From Salvia splendens (Eukaryota > Streptophyta > Magnoliopsida > Lamiales > Lamiaceae), in assembly GCF_004379255.2 (NCBI RefSeq), contig NC_056037.1, positions 9,868,902-9,932,901 on the forward strand: DNA of 64,000 nt, given 5' to 3'. The notes under the pieces were generated by a model. It was given only the letters and a program-made list of their open reading frames with translations. It had not been told where the DNA came from and made no database searches. Numbering within the stretch: the stretch's first letter is position 1; each line of letters opens with the position of its first letter. Below are positions 27,010 through 37,921 of this stretch, piece by piece. Both the position numbers and the translations under genes were made by a program.

Positions 27010-29938
27010 CTACTCGCACAATAGTTTAACCATATATTTCAGCTCTTATGTTTGGTATTTCAAAAAAATAAACTGAAATTAACATTAAATTTTTGAAAAA
27101 TTGGAACTTCGTATGATTTTTAGTTTGACTATAAAAAGTGCAATTGTCGTATTGAATATTGAGATCGCAATGGCCTTTAAATTTCAAATATTAGGCAAGT
27201 GTGTATGGACATAAATAAAATAAACCAACTTCTTTTGTACTACTACATGTGTTTTTGAAAAGAGTGGCATTTTATTTGGCTATATCTGTACTACCATAAT
27301 ATAAAGTCAGTGTTAAAATAATCGATCTGAAGTTTATTAAAACTTGTAATGTAGTTCCGAATAAATCTAAATTCATTTTTACGCTAGTGGAGTAAAATTG
27401 TGCTTTTTATGTGACGATAATAATCAAAATACCAACAAAAAATCCAAGGTCATATATATGTCTAAGCATACTATTTCTTGGTTTTGAAGCAATAGTTATT
27501 AGTTCCAACTTTCAAGAGACCATTTCCTATTTCTCCTATTGTTCGTCAATCGCAACTATTTCGAATGTGTGGTAAATCTTACTGTGTTGTTTATGGGATT
27601 CTATATATGTTTTCTGTCACACACACATGTACTATTATGTTAAAAATAGATTGACATATTGCACTGCCACTTTATTACACGAGTGTGTCTTGTAGTATAT
27701 ATTTTTAATGTGACTTTCAAGAGAATTCTAAATCTGTTTGGTTGATTTCATAAAAAACACGTCATTTAATTAAATATAAAAAAAGTATACCCCTTCAAAA
27801 ATTTAAAAATGATTACATTTGGGTAATTGATTTAGTGCCTCTAGGCAAAAGTTATTTAGAATGGTTTGTTTTTACAATAAGAAGAATAGGTGCAGTTATC
27901 ATAAAAACAATGATGGTGGTATCATTAGTGTTAAGCAGGAGGAAGGGGCTAATGACTAATATAAATTGGTACTAATCTTAATTTAGATAGTTGGAATATG
28001 CCATATATATGAAGCCAAAAATGCCATGCATGCAATTGCAAAGTGAGATTCACAAGTTCCAAGACTGCACGAGGCACGAGCTTATGTCAGTTTGACCAAT
28101 CTGTGATTTTATATTCACACGTTTGACTCCTTTTTATATACCTGTAATTAATTATTACTATTACAATCCTCTTAATTTCTTTATTTTCTTATTTTCCACT
28201 CCATGACAAAAGCTCTTTGATTGCTAAGGCTAATAAATTTCGGTAGGTTTTAGAAACCGTCGCATTTACAGTAGTACTATATATTCAATGTATACACGTT
28301 TGTTTGATGAGGTTTCTAATCAACTATTAGTAATTGATTTTTCTATAATTGTACTCTGTATTCACATGTCACATTATGTCCAAATCCAATGGGATAACGT
28401 ATCTGAGTAGTCATAGATTATGTATGTATCTAATTAGGGCAGTTAAGTTTTTTTCAAGAGATCTAATTCAAATTTTAAAATGAAAAACACAATCTTTTCT
28501 TAATAATAATATAAACATTATTACCATAAAGTAATAAATAATAAGTTGGAGTTTATGTTAGAAATCAGACACTCACTCCTCTTAAAAGCTTTATAAAGAA
28601 AGATTATTATTTTAAATTTGATACAATATAAGTATTCTTTTAAAAGCTTTATAAAGGAAGATGATTATTTAAAATTCGATACAATATAAGTATTGATGAA
28701 TGTCAATCTTATTCTTCACTTTTAGAGTATCATCAAATTAGATGGTTATTAGTTATCATGGATTATATGAGTTAGTATATTGATTACATACATTATTTTG
28801 TTTAAACAAATTTGATCATTTGAATATGTTGTGTAATGTACATTTTTATCGTATTCATTTCTTCTTGCGTGGAATGTCCATGTGGAATGACAATAGTATG
28901 AAAAAGGGCTATTTTTTTCAATTTAATTAATTTTCCAGGATCTATTAGTTGGGATCGGATACTCAAGTTTGATAATTAAAAATCTGAAATCAAAATCGGA
29001 TCGAGTATTGGGTATTTTTTTGCAGCAAAGTCGGGATCGAATAAACACTTTTCAAATTAGATACCCATCATACCCGATTGGACAACCTAATATCTATCGT
29101 AAAATGGTTCTTCACAATCTCGATAGGCTTACTGCAATCTTAAAATTGAGTTACAATTATGGTGTTTCAGTGAAAGAGATTGGAGCCACTAGCTAGGGAT
29201 GCCGTGTTGTACCAACATTATAATGGACAATTAATCAATATAGGACCCTTTTTTTAATATAATAAACTACATTAATTTTTTCGAATAGATGGTCCAAAAT
29301 TGTAAATCACTAATTAAGGTTGAACTACTTTGAATTATTAGAATAGAACATGAACCCCATTAGCGCTGCAAATCCCATCATTAATCTCAATAATCCCACC
29401 ATGCATATATGTTAAATAATCCAAGTCAAACTATTCACAACTTTATCAATTTTAGTGTAGAATGACGCGACAAGGGTGTAATCAATCTTTGAGAATCAGA
29501 ATGTTGGTTTGTTAAATTATTGTATATTTGTATATATAGAGCATAAACTTTTAGATATATATGCAAAGTAAATGCATTAAGTTTTCAACATCAATACCCG
29601 GAATATTGATATATAATTAATATGCAGTCCATCATTTGTAAATACTTATAAGTTACGTTATTAATATTCTTTAAAAAAAATTAATTTTAAAATGCATCAT
29701 TTTTTAGACAAATAAATAAAATTCAAAGATCAATTAATTTCTTTTAATTCCTCTATAACTTGATGAATAAAAATAAATATATACCCCATAATTTATAAAC
29801 TTAATGATTCGATAAAATCTTCTGAAGTACGATAATGAAAAATATATTTAAAAAAATACGACGGCAACAAAATGTTGATATGCTTATAGAGGTCGCAAAT
29901 AATGAATAGTAATATTATTCTGTATTGTATATAGTACA
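27010..29938. other. intergenic, AT-rich, no gene seen
   Basis: Long AT-rich spacer with no frame above about 75 codons, no recognisable domain and no RNA gene. A 58-bp tandem duplication is listed separately. Confidence 0.5.
28584..28699. repeat. 58-bp tandem duplication
   Basis: aaaagctttataaagaaaga... is followed by a second copy starting at 28642 (aaaagctttataaaggaaga...). The two copies share the words gatacaatataagtatt and differ by small changes. Non-coding. Confidence 0.8.
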
Positions 29939-30178
29939 CCCTCCTTCCGTCATTAGAAGTCTCATTTTTTGGCGGCACAGGTCGTAAAGTGGGTGGAAAA
30001 AAACTAATGGAATATGAGTCTCACTTATACATATTAGTTTTAAATGAAATGTGAGTGGAGTGAGTTAGTAGAAGGTGAGACCCTATTACCATTTATGGTA
30101 AAAATGAATCGGAATTCCTATTCGCAGACGAACTAAAATGAAAAAATGGGACTCCTATTTGCGGACGAATAGAGTATT
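29939..30178. mobile_element. Stowaway-like MITE
   Basis: Left end accctccttccgtcattagaa, right end cctatttgcggacgaatagag; the inside has ctattcgcagacgaactaa and gtgagtggagtgagttagta typical of these short elements. The terminal pairing is imperfect, so the boundaries are approximate. Confidence 0.5.
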
Positions 30179-30418
30179 TTATAAGTATAACAATCTGAAA
30201 ATGGTAAAAAAGAAAGTATGTATGAAAAAGTTGTCGTGGTGATGAGGCGGCCAGAGCCAGAGAGAATGAAAGGGGAATACGCTCCTGAGAGATAGTTGAG
30301 TGGACCGGCGCACGTGCAATCATGCACCAAATAATTATTACGAATTTATGATTGTGGGGACATATTATATGAATCAATTTACTGTTATTTATTTCAAAAT
30401 AAAGAGAATTCGACGTTA

Positions 30419-32422
30419 GGGTTATCCATGATAGGTGGACAGCCTCAATAGCACCGTCCCTTTTTTGTCCACAACCCCAGTTTATTTATCTGCGCCCATA
30501 AAAAAAACTATCTGCAACTATAAGGTGGACACTTCCAATAGCCCCAAAAAAAATTTCATTTATTTTAATTCAAATTATCGGACTATATGTAATTAGAAAA
30601 AAACGGCTATAAGTGAAGAAATTGAAATTAAACACTAAAATTTCATTATATTAAAGTAATGGACAAATTATACAAGGAAAATTTAATCTATTGAAAATCA
30701 CAATGGTCTTCACGCTGCGCCACCTCCCCTACGTGCCCAAACTTCTTCAATCAAATCGGTCTGGAGTGTGGTATGTGCTGTGCTCCTGTGCATATCAGTG
30801 AAACGTTGGAGCAAATATTCATTGCTTCGTGGTACGCCCATCTGTATCGGTACGGAGGCAACATCGTTACTTGTACTTGCACCATCTTCCGGTGCCCATT
30901 GCTCTGCAGCAATTCATTCATCTTCTATTATCATATTTTGCAATATGATACATGTTCTTGTTTAGATCTTAGTCACTTTTGGGCTACGATCATATTTTTG
31001 GAACATTACATTTTGATTTTATTTACGGGTAGGGGTCTGCCTAAACCCCCCGCCCACAAAGGGCGTTTCTAATTAAAAAAACATAATATTCGCGACATCA
31101 TCTTCGTGCCAAACTCATGCCGGGCACCGTAAATGGCCCATCGCGCTTGGAGGACACCAAAAGCTCGCTCAACATCCTTTCTAGCACCCTCTTGTTTTCG
31201 CGCAAAATATTGTTTCTTCGGTCCAACCGGTTGGCGAATTGTCTTGACGAATACGGGCCATCGAGGGTATATCTCATCTGCTAAATAGTATCCCCTGTTG
31301 TACTGCGTTCCGTTGGCTACGAAGCTAATTTCTGGACCCTCCCCCCGGCACTTATCATTGAAGAGAGGCGATGACTGAAGAACATTGATGTCGTTGTTCG
31401 AACCTGCAACACCGAAATACGCATGCCAGATCCGCAAACGTTAGTCAGCAACGGCTTCCAAAATCATCGATGGACCTTTGCTTTTGAAACCAGTAGTGAA
31501 GTGGTCTTTCCACGCCACCGGACAGTTTCTCTACTCCCAATGCATGCAATCGATGCTTCCTAACATCCCTAGGAAACCGTGAACCGAACCGTGCATATCT
31601 AGCAGTCTCTGGCACTCATCAGGGGTGGGCTTTCGTAGGAACTCCGGACCAAATATTTCCCGAATCCCCTTACAAAACTGCCTGAGCACCGTTAGGCTAG
31701 TCGTCTCACCCATCTGTAGGTATTCGTCGAACATATCAGCCGGTCCGGCATAGGCAAGCTGCCTAATTGCAGCAGTGCATTTATGAAAAGTAGACAGCCC
31801 GATCCGGCCAGTGCAATCACTCAGGAGGGTGAAGCACCGGTACCGTTCCGCCAAATTCGTCGCTATATGGTTGAAGAGCCGTTGCGACATTTTGAATCGC
31901 CGACGGAAAATCTCGCGTGGATAACGGGGGTTATCCACAAAGTAGTTCGGCATTAGACGCTGGTGCGTTCCGCTATGGTCTCGTTGGATGGTCCGACGAC
32001 AAGTTATCACACGAGGGATCGCGACCTCCGCAACTTCCGCCTCGCGCGCCGAATCCTCCTCGTCGGCTTGGTTTTGCACCTCTTGAATCAGCGAATTCCA
32101 CGCGTCAATCCACAAATCGTTCATTTTTAATACCAATTGAATCCACAAATTTTAGTGAGAGAAAGTATGAGTGGAGAGTTGGAATGGTGTGAAAATAATG
32201 AAGGGAATGAGGTGTATTTATAGGTAAATTAAATTGAATTTTTAAAAAAGAGAAAAAAATCGCCCGCCCCGTATCCGATACGGGGCGCCGCGCACCGCCT
32301 CGCTATAGGCAGGCGCGTCCTCGCACTCTTCTCGCCAAAAAAATTCGTCTGCCTCGAGGCGGACAATTCTCGCACTATAGGCTGGCGGGGCGGCCGGCGC
32401 GCCGCCCCTATAGTGTACACTC
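30419..32422 (-). mobile_element. PIF/Harbinger DNA transposon, inactivated
   Basis: About 2.0 kb, flanked by TTA on both sides (30416-30418 and 32423-32425), with imperfect inverted ends (gggttatccatgatagg; minus-strand end gagtgtacactatagggg). It contains a transposase gene on the minus strand that is broken at several places (separate entry). GC-rich subterminal sequence (gcccgccccgtatccgatac) lies upstream of the transposase, as in other plant members. No second (Myb-like) frame was found. Confidence 0.7.
30710..32148 (-). pseudogene. HARBI1-type transposase, broken
   Basis: DDE transposase of the Harbinger superfamily, related to the intact copy at 38172-39497. The first part (32148-31534) is open and reads through ADMFDEYLQMGETT to GSIDCMHWE, then hits TAG at 31531-31533 where the family has Trp. 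The same frame continues to a TAA at 31441-31443 (Gln in relatives), then YFGVAGSNNDINVL and DVERAFGVLQARW. Near 31120 a frameshift occurs, with a TGA in the shifted frame. About 120 bases of unrelated sequence (about 30960-31080) split ANIM from CIIL. The C-terminus resumes as NMIIEDE, another TGA, and LIEEVWARRG before the stop at 30710. DDE residues are all recognisable, but the gene cannot give one protein. Confidence 0.85.
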
Positions 32423-32599
32423 TTATTAATTGTTTTTAATTTTAATTTCTCTTTCAAAACATTCAAGCGGTAAGATTCAGGATTAGGCCACAAATTCAAT
32501 TTATATGGGTTCCCGTTTCCCCCCAACTAACCAAAAGAGAACACATCAATGTCTGATGTCCCGTCTCTACTATTCTATCCTTTAATGAAAAATTTCCCA

Positions 32600-33107
32600 C
32601 CTCCAAATGTGTGAAATGTCAAAAGGCTAGCCTTTGGCCTTTTATATGGTGTAACCTCCAAATGTTTATGAGGTGCCCTAATTGCAAGACCTTTCACTTG
32701 TTTTTCCTAGCCTATAAATAGGTTTGATCTTGAAGTAGAAAAACACACCAAGAAATCATCATCTTTTCTCTCAAGGTCTCTACATCATAGTGTGCATCTT
32801 AGGAGCATTGTCTAGCTCGATTCTCGGAACTCCATCAAGTTCGCTGGTGCCTAGCGGGTTTGAGGTGCTTCTACACGCTAGGAGGAAGTCATTTTATCTT
32901 TGGGGGCAATACCCCATTCCGTGAGCACTAGCCGGGGCGTAATTTGTCTTGCGGAAAGAGAGCTTTCCTCGACTAGACTTATAAATTTGGTTTGCTTTAT
33001 TTCCGTTGTAATTTTCATTCCTCTTTTGTTGCAAGTTTCCTTTCGATTGTAATAGTTAGAGTACCGCCTGTACACGGCTTGGGAATTTATTCACACTATT
33101 TCTAACA
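32600..33107 (+). repeat. 5' LTR of the copia element (U3 unlike the 3' LTR)
   Basis: From about 32779 (ctacatcatagtgtgcatc) to 33107 it matches the 3' LTR closely. The upstream part, including the TATA-like word cctataaatagg near 32711, is clearly different from the matching part of the 3' LTR apart from short words such as gtgtgaaatgtcaaaagg. Left boundary approximate. Confidence 0.7.
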
Positions 33108-33279
33108 ATCGCAAGACAAATTAGTGTACTTTTCTAAGACAGGGTTATATCAATCGAAGTTGGAGAAACATGAGCTTCAAAGCTGGAATGAAGAAACGAA
33201 CAGTACCAATGTTCATGGGCTACGAAATGGTTAATTCCTTGAGATCTACTCTCTTGAGAATTGTGTTTACGTTTGTCAT

Positions 33280-36200
33280 TTGACAAGCAAGACCAATTTA
33301 GACTTGGTAGTAGTAATTGAGATGCATGGGTTGTTGAATATACCAATGCACATATGGTTCAATATAATTGTGTACTTATTGGTGGAGACAATATTGTGCA
33401 AATTATTTGAACATGTTGTTATAAACTACAATGATCACGAGGTGGTCGCAATGGTCTCCGATGTGAACCATGGTAACAATCCAAATGAATGGTTTGTTGA
33501 TACAGGTGCCACATGTCATGTGTGCTCTGAAAGAAGCGTTTTTTCTACCTACATATCTGTTGGAGGTAGAAAAGTACGTATGGGAAACCAAGCCTCTTCT
33601 AAGGTGGTTGGTGTGGGTAATGTGTTCCTAAAATTAGGATCTGGAAAAGTTCTTACCCTTAGGGATGTACTGCATGTCCCAGACATCCGAAATAATTTGG
33701 TGTCAGGCTCACTTCTAGTAAATCATGGATTTTCACTAGAATTTGAGTGTGAAAAGGTTATATTGACCAAGTATGAAAAGTTCATAGGTGAAGGTCACCT
33801 AGTGAATGGGCTTTTTGAGCTGAATGTTACGGTCATTCACCGTGGAAAAGGAATAAGCAATAAGGAAGATGACACATCCTTTTATTTGCTTGAAAGCTAT
33901 GATTTATGGCATAATAGATTGGGACATGTAAATCTAAATGCTATAAAAAGATTAGTAAATCTTAATTTACTAAAAGTAGATAAGTTTAACTCACAAGAAA
34001 GATGTGAAGTGTGTGTTGAAGCCAAAATGGGTAAACTGCCGTTCCATTCGGTAGAGCGGAGCACAAAACCTCTTGAATTGATCCATACAGACGTATGTGA
34101 TTTGAAATTTGTGCAAACAAGAGGTGGTAAAAAGTATTTCATCACGTTTATAGATGATTGCACAAGGTATTGTTACCTTTACTTATTAAGAAGTAAAGAT
34201 GAGGCAATTGAAGCGTTCAAAGACTTCAAAAATGAAGCTGAAAATCAACTTAATTGTCGAATTAAGTGTTTTCAAAGTGATAGAGGTGGTGAGTATGTAG
34301 CGCCGTTTGCAGAATTATGCCATGCAAGTGGAATAATTCACCAAACCACAGCTCCATATTCTCCTCAATCAAATGGTGTTGCTGAACGTAAAAGTCGAAC
34401 ACTAAAAGAGATGATGAATGCTTTGTTGATTAATTCAGAATTACCCCAGAACATGTGGGGGGAGGTTGTGTTAATAGCGAATCATATCCTGAACAAAATT
34501 CCACTAAAAAATAGGGATGTGACTCCTTATGAGTTGTGGAAAGGCAAGAAACCTTCGTATTCATACCTCAAAGTGTGGGGGTGGTTAGCGAAGATGTGCC
34601 TCCTCCGAAACAAGTTGCAATAGGCCATAAAACAGTCGATTGCATCTTTATTGGCCATGCACTTAATAGTAGTGCATATCGTTTCCTAGTCCATAGGTCA
34701 GATGTGCCTGGCGTGGCTAAAGGAACAACAATTGAGTCAAGAAATGCTATATTCTTTGAGAATGTGTACCCTTGCAAGAAGCAGGAGGATCGTTCTAGTG
34801 AAAGAATGATGGATGAATCCACTAGTTCTAATCCTCCAAAAAGGACGAGTTCAAGTCCTGAGGATATAGAACCAAGGCGTGGTAAAAGAGTTAAAATTGC
34901 TAAGACTTTTGGTCCAGAGTTCATAACTTTCATGTTAGATGGTGAACCAAAGTCAGTGGCGGAAGCTTTGTCTGGCCCAGATGCAGCGTGGTGGCAAGAA
35001 GCTATCAACAGTGAAATTGAATCCATCATGAGAAATAACACTTGGGTGTTAGTAGACTTGCCTGAAGGCTGTAAGGCTTTAGGGTACAAGTGAATTTTGA
35101 AAAAGGAAATATAAACCCGATGGTACTATAGATAAGTACAAAGCTCGCCTAGTTGTCCAAGGCTTTAAGCAGAAAGAAGGGCATGACTTTTTTGATACCT
35201 ATTCACCTGTTACGAGAATCACTTCCATTCAGGTGCTTCTTGCGATTGCTGCTTTGCACAATCTTGAGATTCACCAAATGGATGTGAAAACTGCGTTTCT
35301 GAATGGTGATCTGGAAGAAAAAATATATATGGAACAACCCGAAGGGTTTGTTGTGCCTGGGCAAGAGCGTAAAGTATGCAAACTGGTAAAATCATTATAT
35401 GGGTTGAAGCAAGCGTCGTTACAATGGCACTTGAAGTTTGACAATATGATGTTGTCAAACGGGTTCACTATCAATGAGTGTGATAAGTGTGTTTACATTA
35501 ATAACACAGATAACGGTTTTGTTATTGTGTGTCTTTATGTAGATGATATGTTGATTATGGGCAGCAATAGTGCCATTATCAACGAAACCAAAAATATGTT
35601 GAAGAGAAATTTCGACATGAAAGATATGGGTTTAGCTGATGTGATTCTCGGAATCAAAAGGAATCATGAGAGAATTGCTCTGACACAATCTCATTATATT
35701 GAGAAAGTGCTAAAGAAATTTCACTCGTTCGATTGTGAGCCAGCTAAGACTCCATTGGAACCCAACGTGCATTTGAGTAAGCACACGGGTGAGCCTGTAG
35801 CTCAAGAAGAATATGCAAGGATCATAGGGAGTTTGATGTTTATCACAAACTGCACCCGACCAGATCTTGCGTGTACGGTGAATAAGCTGAGCCGATTTAC
35901 GAGCAACCCAAGCAAGGAACATTGGAAAGCTCTGCGTAGGGTTTTGAGATACTTGAAGTATACTCTTAACTTTGAGCTGCAGTACACAAGATATCCCCAA
36001 GTACTTGAAGGGTACTGTGATACAAATTGGATTTCTGATTCAAAAGACTCATTTTCGACAAGTGGGTATGTGTTCACTGTGGGGGTGGTGCTGTCTCGTG
36101 GAAATCAACGAAACAGACGTGTATTGCTCGTTCCACCATGGAATCTGAGTTTATCGCATTGGATAAAGCAGGGGAAGAAGCTGAGTGGCTCAGAAATTTT

Positions 36201-36479
36201 ATAGAATGTATTCCATGTTGGAAGAAGCCAGTGCCGACAGTAGTGATATACTGTGATAGCCAAGCAGCTATAGGGAGAGCACATAGTGGCTTATACAACG
36301 GTAAGTCTCGACATATTCGTCGGCGACATAATACCATCAGACAATTGATCACAAGTGGTGTTATCACAGTTGACTATGTAAGGTCAGTTGATAACTTAGC
36401 GGATCCGTTAACAAAAGGTTTAAACCGTGATCAAATGCATAGATTGCTAAAACGAATGGGACTGAAAACCACATCTTAA
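33280..36479 (+). pseudogene. copia pol polyprotein remnant
   Basis: Aspartic protease [12 protein letters not shown] is followed by the integrase zinc site (LWHNRLGH...CEVC) and core ([21 protein letters not shown]). Reverse transcriptase ([22 protein letters not shown], catalytic YVDDM near 35540) and RNase H ([20 protein letters not shown]) come next. Breaks: a frameshift near 34600 after the integrase core (frame resumes at [11 protein letters not shown]); TGA at 35092-35094 in place of the Trp of a conserved KWI-type motif; a one-base loss in the G run near 36082, after which the frame resumes at RSTMESEF. The gag portion is absent. It cannot make the full protein. Confidence 0.9.
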
Positions 36480-37062
36480 AAAGATGATTATAGTGGTAAC
36501 CCAACCATACGATTGGAGATCCCATGGGCTTGGTTCAATGGGAAAACGAAGCCATATGAATCTAGTTGTAACACTCGGAAGATTTTTAATCTTCGCTCAT
36601 TCTTTAGAAAGCATTGAGTGTTGTAACCTGCATGTGGTAGGAGGCTAAGTTTTGACTTTTAATGATTCTTGGAAATCTCGAGGGGGTGGGTATTGCAGGA
36701 TACCTGGAAAAGAATCACCTATGTAAGTGAAGAAGTGTGGGCCGCTTCAACATGTGAATCACTTATGAGTCCAAAGTGCTGTTCCATGGCCAGTAAAGGA
36801 CACAAACGTGAGAACTGATGAGTTTGTAAATAATATTGGGTCAATATTATTGTCTCGGTATACACCAAGGAGGAATTGTTCAAGGCATCACGTCCACCAG
36901 GCCGCCGGTATGCCCGATAGTGTTGACTATGGAAAGTTCAAAGCCCCAAGCTACTATTCCAAATGCAATATTATTTCTCGAGAATTGAGCAAATAGTCTG
37001 CATGCATGCATACACGTCTTGTGTTGGTTTGAGCTTGCAGTGCTCTAACCAATGTGGGGGAT

Positions 37063-37593
37063 TGTTGGAAACGTGTGACATTTGAAAGGTTTCAAACCTT
37101 TCACTTTCTTGTCCTTTGGTCTTTCAACCTCCATTGTATTAATTTTGTGGTTAATGGTGGCTAATTCCATGACCTTTCATGTCCACATATGATGCCTATA
37201 AAAGGCATGGAGTTGTAGAGAGATGATAGACCAAAACATGCATTCTCACTTCTCTCTCTAGTTATCTACATCATAGTGTGCATCTTAGGAGCATTGTCTA
37301 GCTCGATTCTCGGAACTCCATCAAGTTCACCAGTGCCTAGCGGGTTTGAGGTGCTTCTACATGCTAGGAGGAAGACGTTTTATCTTTGGGGGCAATACGC
37401 CATTCCCTGAGCACTAGCCGGGGCATAATTTGTCTTGCGGAAAGAGGGCTTTCCTCGACTCGACTTATAAATTTGGTTTGCTTTATTTCCGTTGTAATTT
37501 TCATTCCTCTTTTGTTGCAAGTTTCCTTTCGATTGTAATAGATAGAGTACCGCCTGTACACGGCTTGAGAATTTCTTCCCACTATTTCTAACA
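37063..37593 (+). repeat. 3' LTR of the copia element
   Basis: 531 bp, TGTTGGAAACG to TTTCTAACA, directly after the polypurine tract. A TATA-like word gcctataaaaggc sits near 37193. The R-U5 part matches the 5' LTR; U3 does not. Confidence 0.9.
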
Positions 37594-37921
37594 AAATTGT
37601 GTTTTTAATCCTATATACTTAAAGAATGAAGAAAACCTAATGAAAACCCAAACGATTTAATTAATCGAACCGGATACACTTTGAGTGGCTATCCCTAAAT
37701 CTCCGAAGCCTAGGTTGAAGGCCACATTTTGCAGCTGCAAATGCGACCTTATTGCAACCTTGCCTGATGCATTTTTCTTAAAACATTTTTTTAATTAATA
37801 TTAATACATTATTTTATCTATTACACTTTCATTCTATATTTCTTTCTACATTTTTCAAAATTCATACAATCAATAACAATCTAGTGGTCTATGAAAATAC
37901 TTGTCACATACTGTTTTATAA

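Larger units (their letters stand above)
32600..37593 (+). mobile_element. Ty1/copia retrotransposon, degenerate
   Basis: LTR-like segments lie at about 32600-33107 and 37063-37593, with copia-order coding remains between them (protease, integrase, reverse transcriptase, RNase H). The 3' LTR is well formed: a polypurine tract aatgtggggga, then TGTTGG...CTAACA. The 5' LTR ends in ctaaca at 33107, but no tggtatcagag primer site follows, and almost all of gag is missing between 33108 and 33400. The target-site duplication could not be established. Confidence 0.88.

Noticed and set aside
30133..30377. Minus-strand frames near the Harbinger left end
   Set aside because: They overlap a MITE end and have no domain or conserved motif.
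34568..35089. 173-codon minus-strand frame in the copia element
   Set aside because: Shadow of the copia pol frame on the plus strand.
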